Notes under the pieces: model-generated
What the model saw: only the letters and a program-made list of their open reading frames with translations
What the model was told of the DNA's origin: nothing
Databases searched by the model: none
Shown: piece by piece, positions 19,013-30,566 of the stretch
Numbering within the stretch: position 1 is the stretch's first letter
Layout: each line of letters opens with the position of its first letter
Program-made: the position numbers and the translations under genes
Assembly: GCA_023091665.1 (NCBI GenBank)
Contig: JALJCQ010000014.1
Location: 868,001 to 932,000 of the forward strand
Direction of reading: 5' to 3'
Source of the DNA: Pythium myriotylum
Taxonomy: Eukaryota > Oomycota > Peronosporomycetes > Pythiales > Pythiaceae
Length of the DNA: 64,000 nt

Positions 19013-21140
19013 CTAAACGACACTAGGTTGCTCCGCCTCCTTGGCGTCGGTCTGCTCGACGCCAAGCTCTGCCTGCTCAGCGAGTCGCTGTGCTGCCTTG
19101 AGCACGGCATCTTCCTCGTCCTCCATCTCCTCACGCTCGGCCTGCTCGGCGCTCGCGCTCTTGGGTAGGAAGGCCTCGCCCGGGCAGATCTTCTCGAAGA
19201 TGGCGCGTGCATTCACGCTCGAGCTCTCCAAGTGGATCTCCAGCGGATTCAGCGCGAACGCTTCTTGACCGAACGCTGTCTCGCTGATCCAAAGGTTGGA
19301 CGGCAATCCATCGGGCGCCACGTACTCAGCACGCTTCGTCACGTTGCTGTACGGGAACAAGTAGTGGTCCATCGCGAATACGGCCTGCCACAGAATCGAC
19401 GCTTTCCACTTGTCCTCCTCAGCGACAGAGCTATCTCCGTCTTGAGAAGTCGGAGGGTTCTTCTTTGCTTTTTCTGCCTCTGCGCTGGTCAGGAGCATCT
19501 TGATTACAGCCTCCATGAGCTCGCGTTGCTTGGTCGTGTCATCGTGCCACTCAGTCGGAAGTGGCGTTGTGATTTGGATGAGGTACTGATCCTTGGGGCA
19601 AATGTACGCGCCGTGGTCGAGCTGAATAACTTGCACCACGAACGGGTTCTGTAGAGTTGCGTCGTTAGGTGGAATCACGACCATAAACCGGTTCATCGCG
19701 TCACGTAGTGACGAGTTCAGAAGGAACACCCCGCGAAGGACCCGGCTCGACGACAACTGGGTGGCGAGCTCGGTCGAGAACGCCTTGAGATAACTTGCGT
19801 TCGCGATCACATGCTTTGCCTTGATGAGAGCATGTCCCTTGTCGCCATTTTCGCCGAGCGAACACCGGATTCCTAGGACCGTTTTGGATTCGTCGTCGAG
19901 AACGAAGCTATCGACCGGTGCGCGCAGCACGTAAATGCCGCCGTACACCGCGCACAGCCGACAGAAACTCTGTGTGATCTCGCCGACGCCGTACAGCGGA
20001 ACGAGAAAGGCGTTCCCTGTGAATCTCCCGATCGATGCCACGTAGCGGTATACTGCGGCAAGACCCTCGCGAGCTGACATTTGCCGAGCATGGCTGTCAC
20101 TCTGCGAGTCGACCGGAAAGCTTGCAAGCGCCACACAATACACTACAACCTGCTGCAGCTTCGGTGAGAGTTTGAAATGCTTGCTGAGCAGGTCTTGGAA
20201 CGCGCCGTCGAGATACGAGTCGATGTCGCTCCCTTCGGCAGCCTCAACTTGGTTCACCTTGTTCTGCGGTCGCTTGAGGGACCGCCCGAGCGCGAGCTCA
20301 CGCTCATTCTTACTCTTGACATCCTCGCCAAGAATATGGGTCTCCCCGTAGTCGGCGACGAACTGCAGGAACTTCATGAGCATGCGCTTCTCGACCATGC
20401 CCAACAACTTGCTAGCGAACACATCCTTCTTGGAACACGGAACTTCCCAAACCGCATCGGCAGTCGCACCTTTGGCCTCATCGACATGGATGTATGTGCG
20501 CTCGATGGCTGCAAACTCCAGGTACCTGCCAACGCCTGACTCAATCAGCAGCTGCACGATCTCCTCGCTCGACAGCACGAGTCGTGGGTTGACATCGATA
20601 CTAAACTGGTTCGACTTGCGCACGATCTCGTTCTGCTCGTCCTCTGACACGTGGAACTTCTCGTCAACCAGATAGCAATTCGCGCCGGCATCCATCGCGA
20701 CCAGTCGCGCATGCGGCGGCAGCTCGAGCGGCGCCGGCGTCGGCGTCGGCGTCGGCGCGTCGTCATTCTCGTCCGTGAAGCTGCGCGGCGCGATCGCTTC
20801 GTTCTTCGTCCATCGGCGGAACTGCTCGAGCGGGAACGACGCGTAGTTGCTGCCGTAGTAGTCGTTCTGCGCACGTGAGCCAGCCAGGCGTCAGCCGACC
20901 GCGCCGCGCTGCGCCGACGAGCACTCGCGTACCTGGTCGAGGTGGAGCACTTTCTTGCCCACGCGCGCGAGCGCCCTAGAAGAGCAGCCGACTCAGTCGC
21001 CGGCACACGGAGAGCGCTCGACGGCAAGCCACGCACCCTGCGAGGATGGCCTCGGCCATGCCCGTGCCCACGATCACGGCGTCGTACTCGGTCTCCAGCA
21101 GCGTCGCGTCCATCTTGTCGATCTTGTTCTTTGTCTGCAT
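19013..21140 (-). CDS. Rab escort protein (Rab geranylgeranyltransferase component A; REP/CHM, GDI superfamily; three exons)
   Basis: Presents newly made Rab GTPases to geranylgeranyltransferase II. Model: exon 1 21140-21037, intron 21036-20976, exon 2 20975-20933, intron 20932-20867, exon 3 20866-19013, giving 666 aa. A second in-frame ATG at 21113 is the alternative start. Splicing builds the dinucleotide-fold motif of the family: YDAVIVGTGMAEAILAGALA, then RVGKKVLHLDQNDYYGSNYASF. Later blocks fit REP/GDI: LVLSSEEIVQLLIESGVGRYLEF, the M(L)MKFLQFVADY region, FPVDSQ...AAVYRYVASIGRF, and YGVGEITQSFCRLCAVYGGIYVLR. Acidic inserts (about 79-91, a Pro/Thr repeat, and the C-terminal Glu-rich tail) and the length favour REP over GDI, which is near 450 aa. 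Confidence 0.92.
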
Positions 21141-21542
21141 GGAGAGGGTTGAAACGAGGCGAGTGCCAAAAGTGGGTGAGTAATGAGAACAGGAGAAGGT
21201 GAGTCCACAAAACTATTCCGCATGAACCAATAATCGAGTCTTCGGCAGGCATGGTTTGGACATGTGGTTCGATTGGACCACCCTGCCGTGCTCAGCAAAA
21301 GCCGGCTGCAGTGCATATTGCAGTTGACGTTGACCTTGAATAGGAATCAAGTTGTCGTCATGGGCAGAGAAGAGAAGGCCCTATGGAGACATAGGACATT
21401 GGAACAGGGCCGCGTCTAAAGAGAAATAATACACAGCTCACTTTCGATTTCACCAACGACAACAACAGTCCAGTCAACAGCCTTGTGATATATGCGATCG
21501 CAAAGATGAAGTAAGACCCCGCACCAAGCCGCCGACGTCACC
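21141..21542. other. Intergenic, 5' flank of the Rab escort gene
   Basis: 402 bp. Presumed promoter of the minus-strand Rab escort gene. No other gene or repeat recognised. Confidence 0.4.
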
Positions 21543-21791
21543 ATGAGCCAAGAAGCCGAAGAAGGGACGCTCTCGAAGATCAAGCGGAACGGCTTGGTCG
21601 CCAAGAAGAAAATGCCGGTGTTCTATCACGGCGGGTGGCGCACTATCTTGCTGTGGATCCTGAAGCTGCTGAACCACACACAATTCACCGGCTGTACCCT
21701 CAATGCCCTTATGGATTTCATCGAGCACGTGCAGCTACTCCTCAAAGGCAAAGACCTGCGCTTCTTCAACGAAATTGCGATGGACCCGTAG
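21543..21791 (+). CDS. Small hypothetical protein, 82 aa
   Basis: ATG at 21543 sits in a good eukaryotic context (CACCATGAG). The protein begins with a charged segment (MSQEAEEGTLSKIKRNGL) and continues through WRTILLWILKLLNH, possibly an amphipathic or short membrane helix, then MDFIEHVQLLLKGKDLRFF. I do not recognise the family. It is the last putative host gene before the transposon block, 272 bp from the first LTR, so it could be a 5' fragment of a longer gene displaced by the insertions. Codon use looks like the neighbouring genes. Confidence 0.4.
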   Translation: MSQEAEEGTLSKIKRNGLVAKKKMPVFYHGGWRTILLWILKLLNHTQFTGCTLNALMDFIEHVQLLLKGKDLRFFNEIAMDP

Positions 21792-22063
21792 ATCCTTTGC
21801 GCTGCGGCAGTCGTGGTCACCCTATGAACGCTCACACCGTACCACTGCCCGCCAGGCATTCGTCAGTGTGGTAGAGAGGGTCGGCACAAATCACAGCACA
21901 GCGACTGCTCGTGATCGCTGACCTCTCAGCAACAGGCCTTCAGATTCTTGGAGCTGGGTGGTAACCACTGGTGTTACACCCCACGTAAAGTCACTGTGGG
22001 GATGAACCGTGGGTTGATATCTGCCGCCGAAAGTTGGGGAGGGAGTCAGAGGGTCGTGAAGCA

Positions 22064-22364
22064 TGTAGCGGTCCACGTGACCACTACACAGCACTTCGCT
22101 TGGAGGAAGCGAGAGCAGCCGCTCCGAGTCGACCGCTGTCGACGAGCGCCAAAGGCTTGGCAAAAGGCGAACTCCCGTATATTAATCCTCTCTGAGGATT
22201 AACCCTTGAGTCCTATATCCCCGGGTAAATAAACCGGGATATTACCTACTGAAATCTGATAAACCTAAGTCACCACTTAGGGTAACTTTCCCCTAAGTGG
22301 AACACCCTAATTATGTAATCACACTACCTATGTAACTGCAAGTATAACCTGTGTACCCCGCCTC
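22064..22364. repeat. Gypsy-type LTR copy 1 (~300 bp)
   Basis: Begins TGTAGCGGTCCACGTG and ends GTACCCCGCCTCA. By eye it differs from the LTR at 36125-36425 at only a handful of positions, and is about 75% identical to the one at 29289-29590. It contains three stem-loops: arms 22182-22190/22194-22202, about 22215-22224/22234-22242 and 22273-22282/22291-22300. Orientation is ambiguous because the termini are inverted repeats. A gag-like plus-strand frame starts 230 bp downstream. Confidence 0.85.
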
Positions 22365-22593
22365 ACCACCCCTCACCCAAAATAGGAGACCGGGGGTATA
22401 GTGGGGAGGTCACGGTACGAAGAGAGAAAGCGAGAAAAGGAGCAAGCAAGAGAGGGAGAAGAAGGGAAAACCGAGAGAAGCGTCAAGACGAGAGCGCGCC
22501 GCCCGCGCACGGAGATTTCCGAAGGCCGTCCGCAGGCAGCACAGTAGCGCGGAGCGCCGCGAGCAGCACAACACAAGCTGCGACAAGGGGCGC

Positions 22594-23284
22594 ATGTCCA
22601 CACCAAGAGCCGTAGCGGCCGCTGCTGACCCCGGCCCCAACGACGACGAAGGCCAGCCGATGAACTCACCGCCTCCGGTGGAGACACCGCCACGCCCGCG
22701 CGACAACGCGCTTGAAGACGTCGAGGAAGGCGAAGTTCGCGGGCGTGCCGACGCGAAGACGATGACGCCCCGCGAGTATCGCGAGCGGAAGACCGCCCCA
22801 CCGACCCACGACGAAGAGAAGCCGCGCGAACCGACGCCGCAAGCTCAAGACGAGTGGACGCTCGCGCGCGAGGCGCGCCTGCGGGAGCAGCGCCTGCTGA
22901 TGGCTCAGCCAAAGGTCACGCACCGTGACATCCGCGATGGCGCATTCGACAGTCCAGGTTGACGGCGCCCAGCACCTGCGACTCGCCAGGACTCACCCGT
23001 CCACGTCGCCGACAGGGTGAGCACCTACGACTTCGGCTCCCTGTACGATTGGCGAAGCCCTCGCCGAGCGGCACATGTCGCGAGCGACCTTCAACCAGTG
23101 GCGCTACCACCAGCGTGGGCCGATCTTCGGCGTGCCGATTATCGTCGAGCCCGGCCGTTCACCGGACGAGTTCAACACTCTGTTCTGGAGGTCGGTCGAG
23201 CTCACGAAACGTGTCGATGTGGCACGGATGTGTAGTTGTACGTCCACAACAGAGTCACTGCTGACGTTGAAGCTGCGCTTCTGA
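22594..23284 (+). pseudogene. gag-like N-terminal fragment of a retroelement
   Basis: Starts MSTPRAVAAAADPGPNDD in a plus-strand frame (122 codons, stop near 22962), rich in Pro, Glu and Arg. Reading then resumes in another frame with a conserved-looking block (ALAERHMSRATFNQW, then RGPIFGVPIIVEPGRSPDEF and TLFWRSVELTKRVDVA) before ending at 23284. Split frames, the position after an LTR and composition indicate the 5' part of a gag gene from the element of LTR copy 1. No zinc knuckle is present, and the rest of the element is missing. Confidence 0.5.
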
Positions 23285-24522
23285 CCCATCCTGTGGGGAC
23301 CGCTCAAGGTCAACCTTCTCGAGACTCTTCTCACCGCGCGGCAGATGCCGCTATTGGAACCACTCGGGGTGGTTCTGCTCGTGCTCGCGGAGCAAGTTTT
23401 GATGTAGCGGGACCGGTTCCTCGCGGACTTTCCCGGAATTCCCCATCTCTGTGGGACCGGGAACTGTCAAGAACCACTGTGGTTTCTTAGGATAGGTCTA
23501 AAATTGTGTACTACACACTAATTGGGTATTTATACCCAGTTTCCGGTTGTGCCAGACTGATACTGTAGTACCGGGAAACGCGGTACCTGACTCTACTGGC
23601 GAATATTACCAGCCAGTTAGAGATTTCAGGGAAGTGTCTGGTATATTACCGGTTCTAGCGGAAAATTACCGTTAGTTTCGTGTGTGCCATTAGCCGTCCG
23701 TACTGGTCCGCGAACCCATTGGAATCTGATTCGCACCCGCCGGTACCTCCTCGATTCTGGTTTAGTAAAGAGTTTCTCCCGGTTATAAGAGGGACGGGAC
23801 AACCGGCCCACCCTCCGTAATAGACTTCCCCTTTTGCCTTGTCAGCTCCAAGTCTTCGGGCCTTCATCGGCGGCCACCTCGACATCCCGGTTCTCTAAGG
23901 TACTGGCTGTGTGTTGGAGTGCTCTGGCGGTGTGTACTGCGTGTGTGTGCGTTGCCTTGTGAGTCGTGGAGCCGGTCAAGTGACTGGGTGAAGCGGTTTC
24001 CTGGTTCGATAACCTAAGGGAAGTGGCTCAGGCCACGGACTGAGGGTTTTTATAGTGTGGTGGTGAGCTGTATTAACTGGGAAACCCGGTAATACATTCT
24101 ATTGTATCTGTCTTTCTTGCGTTTGCTCCGGTCTGGGACCGGTTGCTTGGACTGGTTGATCGCTCCGGCCGTCACAGTCCCCCCTTTTCGCTTGCATTTC
24201 CATAGTATCTGAAGGTTCTGGCAACCGGTTTGCCTACCAAATCAGACAGCATCGGGTAGCGGGTCATTTCCTCTATTACCCAGTTTTAGAAGAACCGTCA
24301 AAGGGTACACAACGTGAGGTGCTAGCCGGGTGAGCATTCTATCTCGCTTGCGCTAGTCATCTTTGGATATCTGCGTGGAGAAAGCTTTGCCCACCTTCTG
24401 CGATCGCTTTTTGCCTGCTATTGCAACCGGGTTAGTCTGTCGTGACTGAACCGGAATCGCAGCAGCAGCAGAGCGTGAGCAGCTAAGTTTGGCAAGTGTT
24501 TCCCGGCTCCTAGTGTGATGAA
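23285..24522. other. Non-coding retroelement leader/LTR-like region
   Basis: No supported gene. It is AT-richer than its surroundings, with many short CCGGTT/AACCGG motifs (for example near 23540, 23650, 24000 and 24130) and TATA-like TATTTATACCC near 23527. By position it is probably the 5' LTR and leader of the gag-protease element that follows, but no matching second copy exists in the window to fix its ends. Confidence 0.35.
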
Positions 24523-27153
24523 GTGCGCTACCCCTTCGCTGGTTGGAGCCGGGTGGATTGTCAAAAACGTACGACCGCTACATCACAACTGGTGCGTATG
24601 CCAGGAGCTGGTAAAGGTCACGTGAGTGCATCCGCCATGAGTACGTCTGATCCTAAGCCGGCGTCTGAAGCTGAAGATCCACGGAGCAAGGCAGGCGCCG
24701 AGGGCGCCGAACGCCGGCGTGAAGCCGGCAACCGAGGTCGGTCCGCAACCGACCTCTTGAGTCGCTTGACCATGTTCAGCGACGACGAGGAAAAAGAAGA
24801 AGAAGAGAAGAAACCGGCACGCGATGATGAAGAAAGCTTCCATTCGGTTAGCGACGGCGAGCGTGTCAACGAGCCGGGAAGGGCGCGAGTGCTCGGTCTG
24901 AGAAGGCTGGCGACAGACCTCCCTTGAGGAAGTCGTCATCAAAGCCGGAGGCCGGTGGTGCTCGAGGTCGAGAACCGGGGCGATACCGTGCAGGGACGCC
25001 AGACACGGCGAGCGAGTCCGGTGTGAAGTCCAAGGGGCGCAGCTCTAAGCGCACGTCGAAGTCGCAATCCGGCACCAAGTCGTCTTCCAGAGCCGTTCGG
25101 AAGGACCCCGTGACTCCATGCAACGCACCCGCTGCGGCGTTAACCAACGCTGAGCGCTTCGAAATGCGCAGTCTCGTTGACCACTGGGTCCAAGCCGGCC
25201 GTGGGCGCCAGTCTCCTAACCCGGTCGGCCGAGCTGTGAGCACGCCGTCGGAGCTGGTCCCGCTCGCTCAAGATGTGATGGAGAAGTGTCATGAACCGGT
25301 GTCATGGTTGACCGAATTCGGCGTGGCTCACGAGGGAACTTCCGCTGGTGTCCGTATGGACTTGTTCAAGTTGGTCGACCGACCTCTCGACATGGTTGAG
25401 AGGATTGCGGTGTTTCAGTCGGCTCTCTGGCAGACTGGTTATTCGTTCATGAACCTTGTGCCATCCGCTCAAGCCGGCTCATCACTTCGTCTAGTCGGCC
25501 TGCTCGACGTTGAAGTTGAATCAGAAATCAGCTACTTCTACACGACGAGACGGAAGCGTGGATCGATCACCGGTTGCGCAGCGCGTCCAGCCAAGTGGCT
25601 CGATCTCAAGCAGAGCCCGCTCTACGTGCGGTGCGTATCACCGCAGAGCCAGGATCTCCGTCCACGCAACTGGTAAGCCGCTCCGAAGATGCCTCTGATG
25701 CATCCGGTCACTCGCCGATTCTGCAGTCGACGCGACTGAGCTCGCCCGACCATCGCCGCGACTGGGCACGCCGTGCACAACCAGTCGAACAGGGGCGTCA
25801 GGTGGTCCCACCGTCGATCCCGGTCTCGCCTCGCAGGTGGTGCATCAGCATCAACCGCCTTCGTGCTACGAGGATTCGATGTTGTCGGCAAGTGCAGCCG
25901 GGGTTCGTGGACAGGTTCAAGCCGGCAGAGTTCCGCCAGCAATGCCTCCAGTCGGGTTTGCTCAGGCTCCGCAACCGGGCACGACGCGTCTGGAACAACC
26001 GGGCAATCTCCATTACGCTGCTGGAAGTCAGTTGCATGCTCCGCTTGTGGTTCAGAGCCGGCCATTCATCTCGCCCGACGCTGTCGAACCGTTCGACGGA
26101 TCCGGCTCACCCAGCGAGCGTCGCAAGTGGTTGGAGCGCTTGGTCTACGTGTTCAGCTACTACTCTGACGAAGAGAAGTGCAAGTACTTCGGGATGTTCG
26201 TGAAGGGAGCCGGCGAACACTGGTTCGACCAGCTCGAACGACCAGTGCGTTACAACTGGGGCGAGTTGCTCGACGCGTTCCGAGCCGAGTTCTGCGAGTC
26301 GCGTGACTCACCGGCCGAGCGTTACTACAACGCTAAGCAGAAGCGTCATGAGTCGCCGCGCGATTATCTGTGGCGCTACAATGCTCTGGCCAAGAAGGCA
26401 CGCGTCCGACTTGTGAGCCCAGACGACCTGCGACCACATGTGAACCGGTTCATCCGTACGCTCTCCGACTCCGATACTCGGCATGCGCTAGCCGGCAGGT
26501 CATTCAGTACGCTGAAGAAGCTCGACCAGATGCTGCTGGACCTCGAGGACCAGTCGGCTCAGCCGGCGTATCCGGCATCTCGTCCGCGAGCCAGGTCCGA
26601 GGAGCATAACCAAGCGTCGAACCGGCAGTCTGCTCGTGTGTACTACACGTACGACGACGATGAAGACCACGAGTTGGCTTCGCGAGCCAGGCAGCGCCCG
26701 ATGGTCCGCTTCGAAGATCCACCGGATGATGAGTGCAGCGAGGAGTGGCACGACCGAGCTGAACCGGTCTTCCAAGCCGTTGTCGACTGGTCTCGCGACC
26801 GTGGTCGACCTTCTCAGTCTTCTTCCGACTGGCGTTCTAGCCGGTCATCCTCACCCAGGCCAGGTCCCCGTGACCCAAGTCCAGGCCGTGACGACTCCAA
26901 GTGCTATGAGTACGGTGGTACCGGTCACTGGGCCTGTGATTGCCCAAACCGTACCCCGTGCACGCTCTGCAAGCAACTGGGCAATTCGGCAGACAACTGC
27001 TGGAAGCAGTGCCCTGCTTGCCAGAAGGTTCATGCTCAAGGCCAGTGTGAAGTCACACGAGCTCTGGAAGGCCTCAAGTCCTGGTCGAAATCTGCTGAGA
27101 ACCAGTCCGCAGTTGGCACCATGCCGGCGGCGGTTCTGCAGTATTTAAACTAG
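24523..27153 (+). pseudogene. Retrotransposon gag (Gypsy-type), frame-disrupted
   Basis: The gag reading moves through three frames: 24523-24927, 24924-25676 and 25837-27153. The first part is acidic and Lys/Arg-rich (DDEEKEEEEKK). The last part holds the retrotransposon capsid block FDGSGSPSERRKWLERLVYV ... FVKGAGEHWFDQL ... WGELLDAFRAEF, then a nucleocapsid with two Cys clusters. The first knuckle reads CYEYGGTGHWACDC, so the second Cys of the CX2CX4HX4C pattern is Tyr; the second cluster is CTLC...CPAC. The product would form the particle shell and bind RNA. Protease follows in the next frame, as expected for gag-pol. Confidence 0.75.
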
Positions 27154-28307
27154 GCAGCTCGCTGGAGGTTCAAGCGCCTCCAGTACGCGCCGAGCTTAAA
27201 GCTCAAGAAAAACCCGGTCAAGTGTTGCAAGTTTGTGCATTCGTTGGAGTAGCCGATAACTCCGATAATACATTTCCAAGTTTGCATGAAGACAGTGATG
27301 CAAGTTCACTGCTTGCAGAACAAGATTTGAATCGGGAAGGCACCGAAGGTCGTCCATCATTCAAGTTGAAGCCAGGAGAACGTCGTGGCTGGTGGTCGAA
27401 CCAGCTCGAACCGCCTCGAGGAACCGGAATCGCGATGGTTCACGGTGCTATCTGTGATCACCGGGTGAAGATAGTGCTTGACTCCGGAGCGTCTACCAGC
27501 ATGATCAGTCTCGACTTAGCCCGTCGACTTGGCCTCAAGCTCAACTTCACGAGCCGGCTAAAGGTCCAAGGAATCGGTGGCATCACTACCTATGTCACCG
27601 CCCGGACGACTGTGAGGATCACGCTTGGTGCCAGTGTCGTCTACTACATGGACATCGGGTGCGCCAACATTGGCGCCGACTTGGATGTCCTGCTCGGAAT
27701 GGACTTCATGGTCCCGGCTGGAGTCCGACTTCTGACGGGTGAAGGTACCGTGCGTCTTCCCGACGAAGAGTGTGTGCCCCTCGTCTCAACCGGATGTCGA
27801 CCGCGGCGACCGACGAAGATACCGGTCCACTCGGCTGACGACCTCTATGCCGCCCCGGGTATGTCCGCTGTGGTCTCCATCCACTATGGTCGACACCTTG
27901 CCGCGTCGCTAGATGCCTGGCTGTGTCGTGGACCCGGTTGGGTGACCATTCTGTTGTCTACTGATGGTGTCCCAACCGGGGTTCGACTGGTGAATATCAC
28001 CCAGAGACCGATCACCGTGTTGCAGGTGTTCTCGCATGAAGGGTCTGACCAGATCGTGCTGGACGAACTCCGTGACCAGCTCACGATGCTGCCCGAGCTC
28101 GACGCGAACCCGTCCGAGCCGGACATGAAGACAGCCGACGTCGGGATACCGGACGACGAGCCAGAATCGGAACGCTCCCGACTGGTCGACATGCTCTCGG
28201 CTGTGCTGGCGTGTGGTATAGCGCCCCGACTCCGCGGGCATGAGTTTCTGCAAGCGCTAGGTGACCAGTCATGCGAAGGTGTCCATGACCAAGTCCCAAG
28301 GAAGTGA
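27154..28307 (+). CDS. Retrotransposon aspartic protease domain (pol N-terminal part)
   Basis: Open from just after the gag stop, with no early ATG; expression would need frameshifting or readthrough. Active-site motif IVLDSGASTSMISLDLARRLG (about nt 27470-27530), followed by a second strand block DLDVLLGMDFMVPAGVRL. Both are standard for retropepsins, which cleave Gag-Pol. The remaining ~180 residues up to 28307 resemble the linker toward reverse transcriptase (SERSRLVDMLSAVLACG). The frame ends where the 16-bp repeats begin. This is the only intact retroelement protease in the window. Confidence 0.75.
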
Positions 28308-28711
28308 TCAGTCTGGCGTACCCTTAGTACCAAAGTCAAGACGAAGTGAACAGTCTGGCGCCCAAGTCAAGATCCCGTATTCCAGATCCGGTCGTACAAG
28401 TTATCGTATTTCTCTTTATTTAGAAACCTCACATAAAAACAGTAGGAGTAGGAACCTTATATTTGACAGATTTCAGTAGGTAGGAACGGGTGCTTGCCAC
28501 CCAATAACCCACGGAAAAGGGGCGATTCTCCGCCGCTAATTCCGTGGGAGTCAGTCCACAATTTTTCCTCCTTCTCGCAGAAGCCCCCTGATTCTCCCCT
28601 CAACAGTAGCCCGTCAGTATCTCGAGGAAGTTACTAAGAGTGTCGAAGTGATCAGTCTGGTCGATCGACCGCCTATTTTGGGTACTGTCGCGATCCGAAG
28701 TGATCAGTCTG
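28303..28711 (+). repeat. Four dispersed copies of a 16-bp motif
   Basis: GAAGTGATCAGTCTGG occurs near 28304, 28641 and 28696, and with one change (GAAGTGAACAGTCTGG) near 28344. All copies are direct, inside the pol linker of the plus-strand element. The region 28308-28936 has no other supported coding sequence. Confidence 0.75.
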
Positions 28712-28936
28712 GCCGAGGGCCGGGTGGTTTTGCCTGCGCTTCCTGCCAAGTTCCCCGTAGGAGTTCTCCAAGAGCTCCATCGTCTCCAAGCCGTTCCTTC
28801 TCGCTGCCTCTAGACTTGTGAGGGTCTAGTTGTAGTGTCGTGTCAGAGTTCCGGGTCTCCGCTTCAAAGAAGTTGTGATATCCGGGTCTGAAGCGAGTGT
28901 TCGAAGCACGCAAGATCCACCCCTTTCCTGAGAATA

Positions 28937-29288
28937 TTGTTGCCGTCGGTGACTCAAGAGCGAGCCTACGTACGCCAGGTGCCCGTTTTTGATTCTGCCA
29001 CACGACAGGCGCGTCACTCGACAGGTTTCCTCGCGTCAAGCAACGCGGTGCCCTCTCCGGCTCGCGGTGTCGTGTGCGACATCGAGGTCGAGCTGGGTAC
29101 GGTACCGATAGCAGAGAAGCTTAGGCGCATCAAGGTCGAGTACCTGACCCAGGTATACGAGCTGCTCAAGGTACTCCTGGAAGCCAAGGTCATCGAGTAT
29201 TCGGACTCGCAGTGGGCCAGTCCCATTGTGATCGGTTACATCATGAGTGAAGCGATGAGTGATACCTCGGCTCCTGCGGTGGCCGAAG
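28937..29288 (+). pseudogene. Reverse transcriptase N-terminal remnant
   Basis: A short stretch encodes SPARGVVCDIEVELGTVPIAEK, then RRIKVEYLTQVYELLKVLLEAKVIEYSDSQWASPIV, the fingers-domain entry of Gypsy reverse transcriptases (pattern LL.AKVI..S.S.WASPIV). It is cut off directly at the LTR beginning at 29289, so palm and catalytic residues are absent. It continues the plus-strand gag-protease element. Confidence 0.65.
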
Positions 29289-29590
29289 TGTAACGGTCCA
29301 CGACCGTACACAGCACCTGCGCTTGAGGAAGCGTGAGCAGCCGCTCCGAGTCGACCCCTGTCGACGAGCGCCAAGGACTTGGCAAAAGGCGAACTGATTG
29401 TATTCAGATTATTCCCCTGGGGAATAATCCCCCTATACCTGATATCCCTCGTATCTAATACCCAGGGATATCACCTACTGAATCTAATAAAAGAGAGTCA
29501 CTACTTAGGGTAACCTTTCCCCTAAGTGGACCACACACATTATGTACCTACACAACCTAACCTACTTGTGTAACCTTGTACCCCGTTACA
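29289..29590. repeat. Gypsy-type LTR copy 2 (~300 bp), 3' LTR of the minus-strand element
   Basis: TGTAACGG ... CCCGTTACA, perfect inverted termini. The same three stem-loops as the other LTRs occur with changed sequence: 29407-29417/29419-29429, 29441-29449/29464-29472 and 29501-29510/29520-29529. Read on the minus strand, it is preceded directly by a G27 tract, as expected of a polypurine tract next to a 3' LTR. It is more diverged from copies 1 and 3 than they are from each other. Confidence 0.85.
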
Positions 29591-29625
29591 CCCCCCCCCC
29601 CCCCCCCCCCCCCCCCCAAAAAAAA
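29591..29625 (-). repeat. Poly-G/T8 tract (27 C on plus strand), polypurine-tract position
   Basis: 27 C followed by 8 A on the plus strand, abutting the LTR terminus. On the minus strand this is T8 G27 and then TGTAACGG. Its place fits the primer site for plus-strand DNA synthesis of the minus-strand retroelement. Tract length may be unreliable in the assembly. Confidence 0.6.
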
Positions 29626-30566
29626 TGAGGAACACCCTTGTCCCTACTTTAGGAACAGCCGTGTCCTAGAAAAGGAACACGAGCCTATTCCAGTACGGAA
29701 TTTCCGAGGACCCACACGGAAATGGGTACAGACTCATGGCGACCATGAGCGCGAAGTCGCGTGTCGATTTTTCGACAACGACTGATCGAGAGCCGCAGCG
29801 GCTTGGCGCAACACCTCGCTGCGTCATGAGACGCATGCAGACGTGCGCGCGGTCGCCAGCGACCACTGGATCATGACGATCCCCCAAAACTGGGCCATTT
29901 TGCCGTCTGACGGCGGCAAGCCAAAATGGCATGGTCAGACGACCATTGCGAGGCGAGAAGAGCTCGCGGCAAGCCCAAACTTGGCACACACACACTCAGT
30001 GCGATGGGTTCTTGCCTTGTGCAAGCGTACAGACCTGTACGATGCGAACTCGCAAACTTCTTCTCTTGACGGTGCCCAGAATTGGGTCCAGTCCAATACT
30101 GGAGACTGTGGTCGGTGGGTGTCCACCGCGAGTACTACCAAGTACTCAAGAGGCTGGCTAGCCTCATCCAGCGACTCAACTGAGTGCGTGGAGTGCGGGG
30201 ATACCCGTGGCAGTCGAACAACGACGTTGCCGGACAACTTCGTGTTGTCGGCCACACGCTCGGGCGTGATGGCTACACCGCAGAGAACTGCTCGGTGTAG
30301 CAACACCAAACTGAGCCAGCCACTCTGGCTTGGTGCGAGCGTTATCCAACGCAACCGATGAGGTCGGTGGACGTTGTCGAAGCTTCGACTGCGCCGAACG
30401 CGGCGTTCTCGCCATCTTCATGGCCTTCTGCTTGGGTCTTGTACCCATGTCTATAATAGACAGGGACAGTCGACTTGACTGAGACGGACCTTCCGTGTGC
30501 TCCACTGAGCGTCTTCCTTGAGGAACTTGAGACACTTCTCATCTTGATGGAGGTGGTCGGTCCCAC
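29626..30566. other. 3' non-coding region of the minus-strand chromovirus
   Basis: Lies between the pol stop (30567) and LTR copy 2. No supported gene. A hairpin-prone stretch around 29893-29931 (GCCATTTTG...CAAAATGGC) is visible. Frames here lack recognisable domains. Confidence 0.4.
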
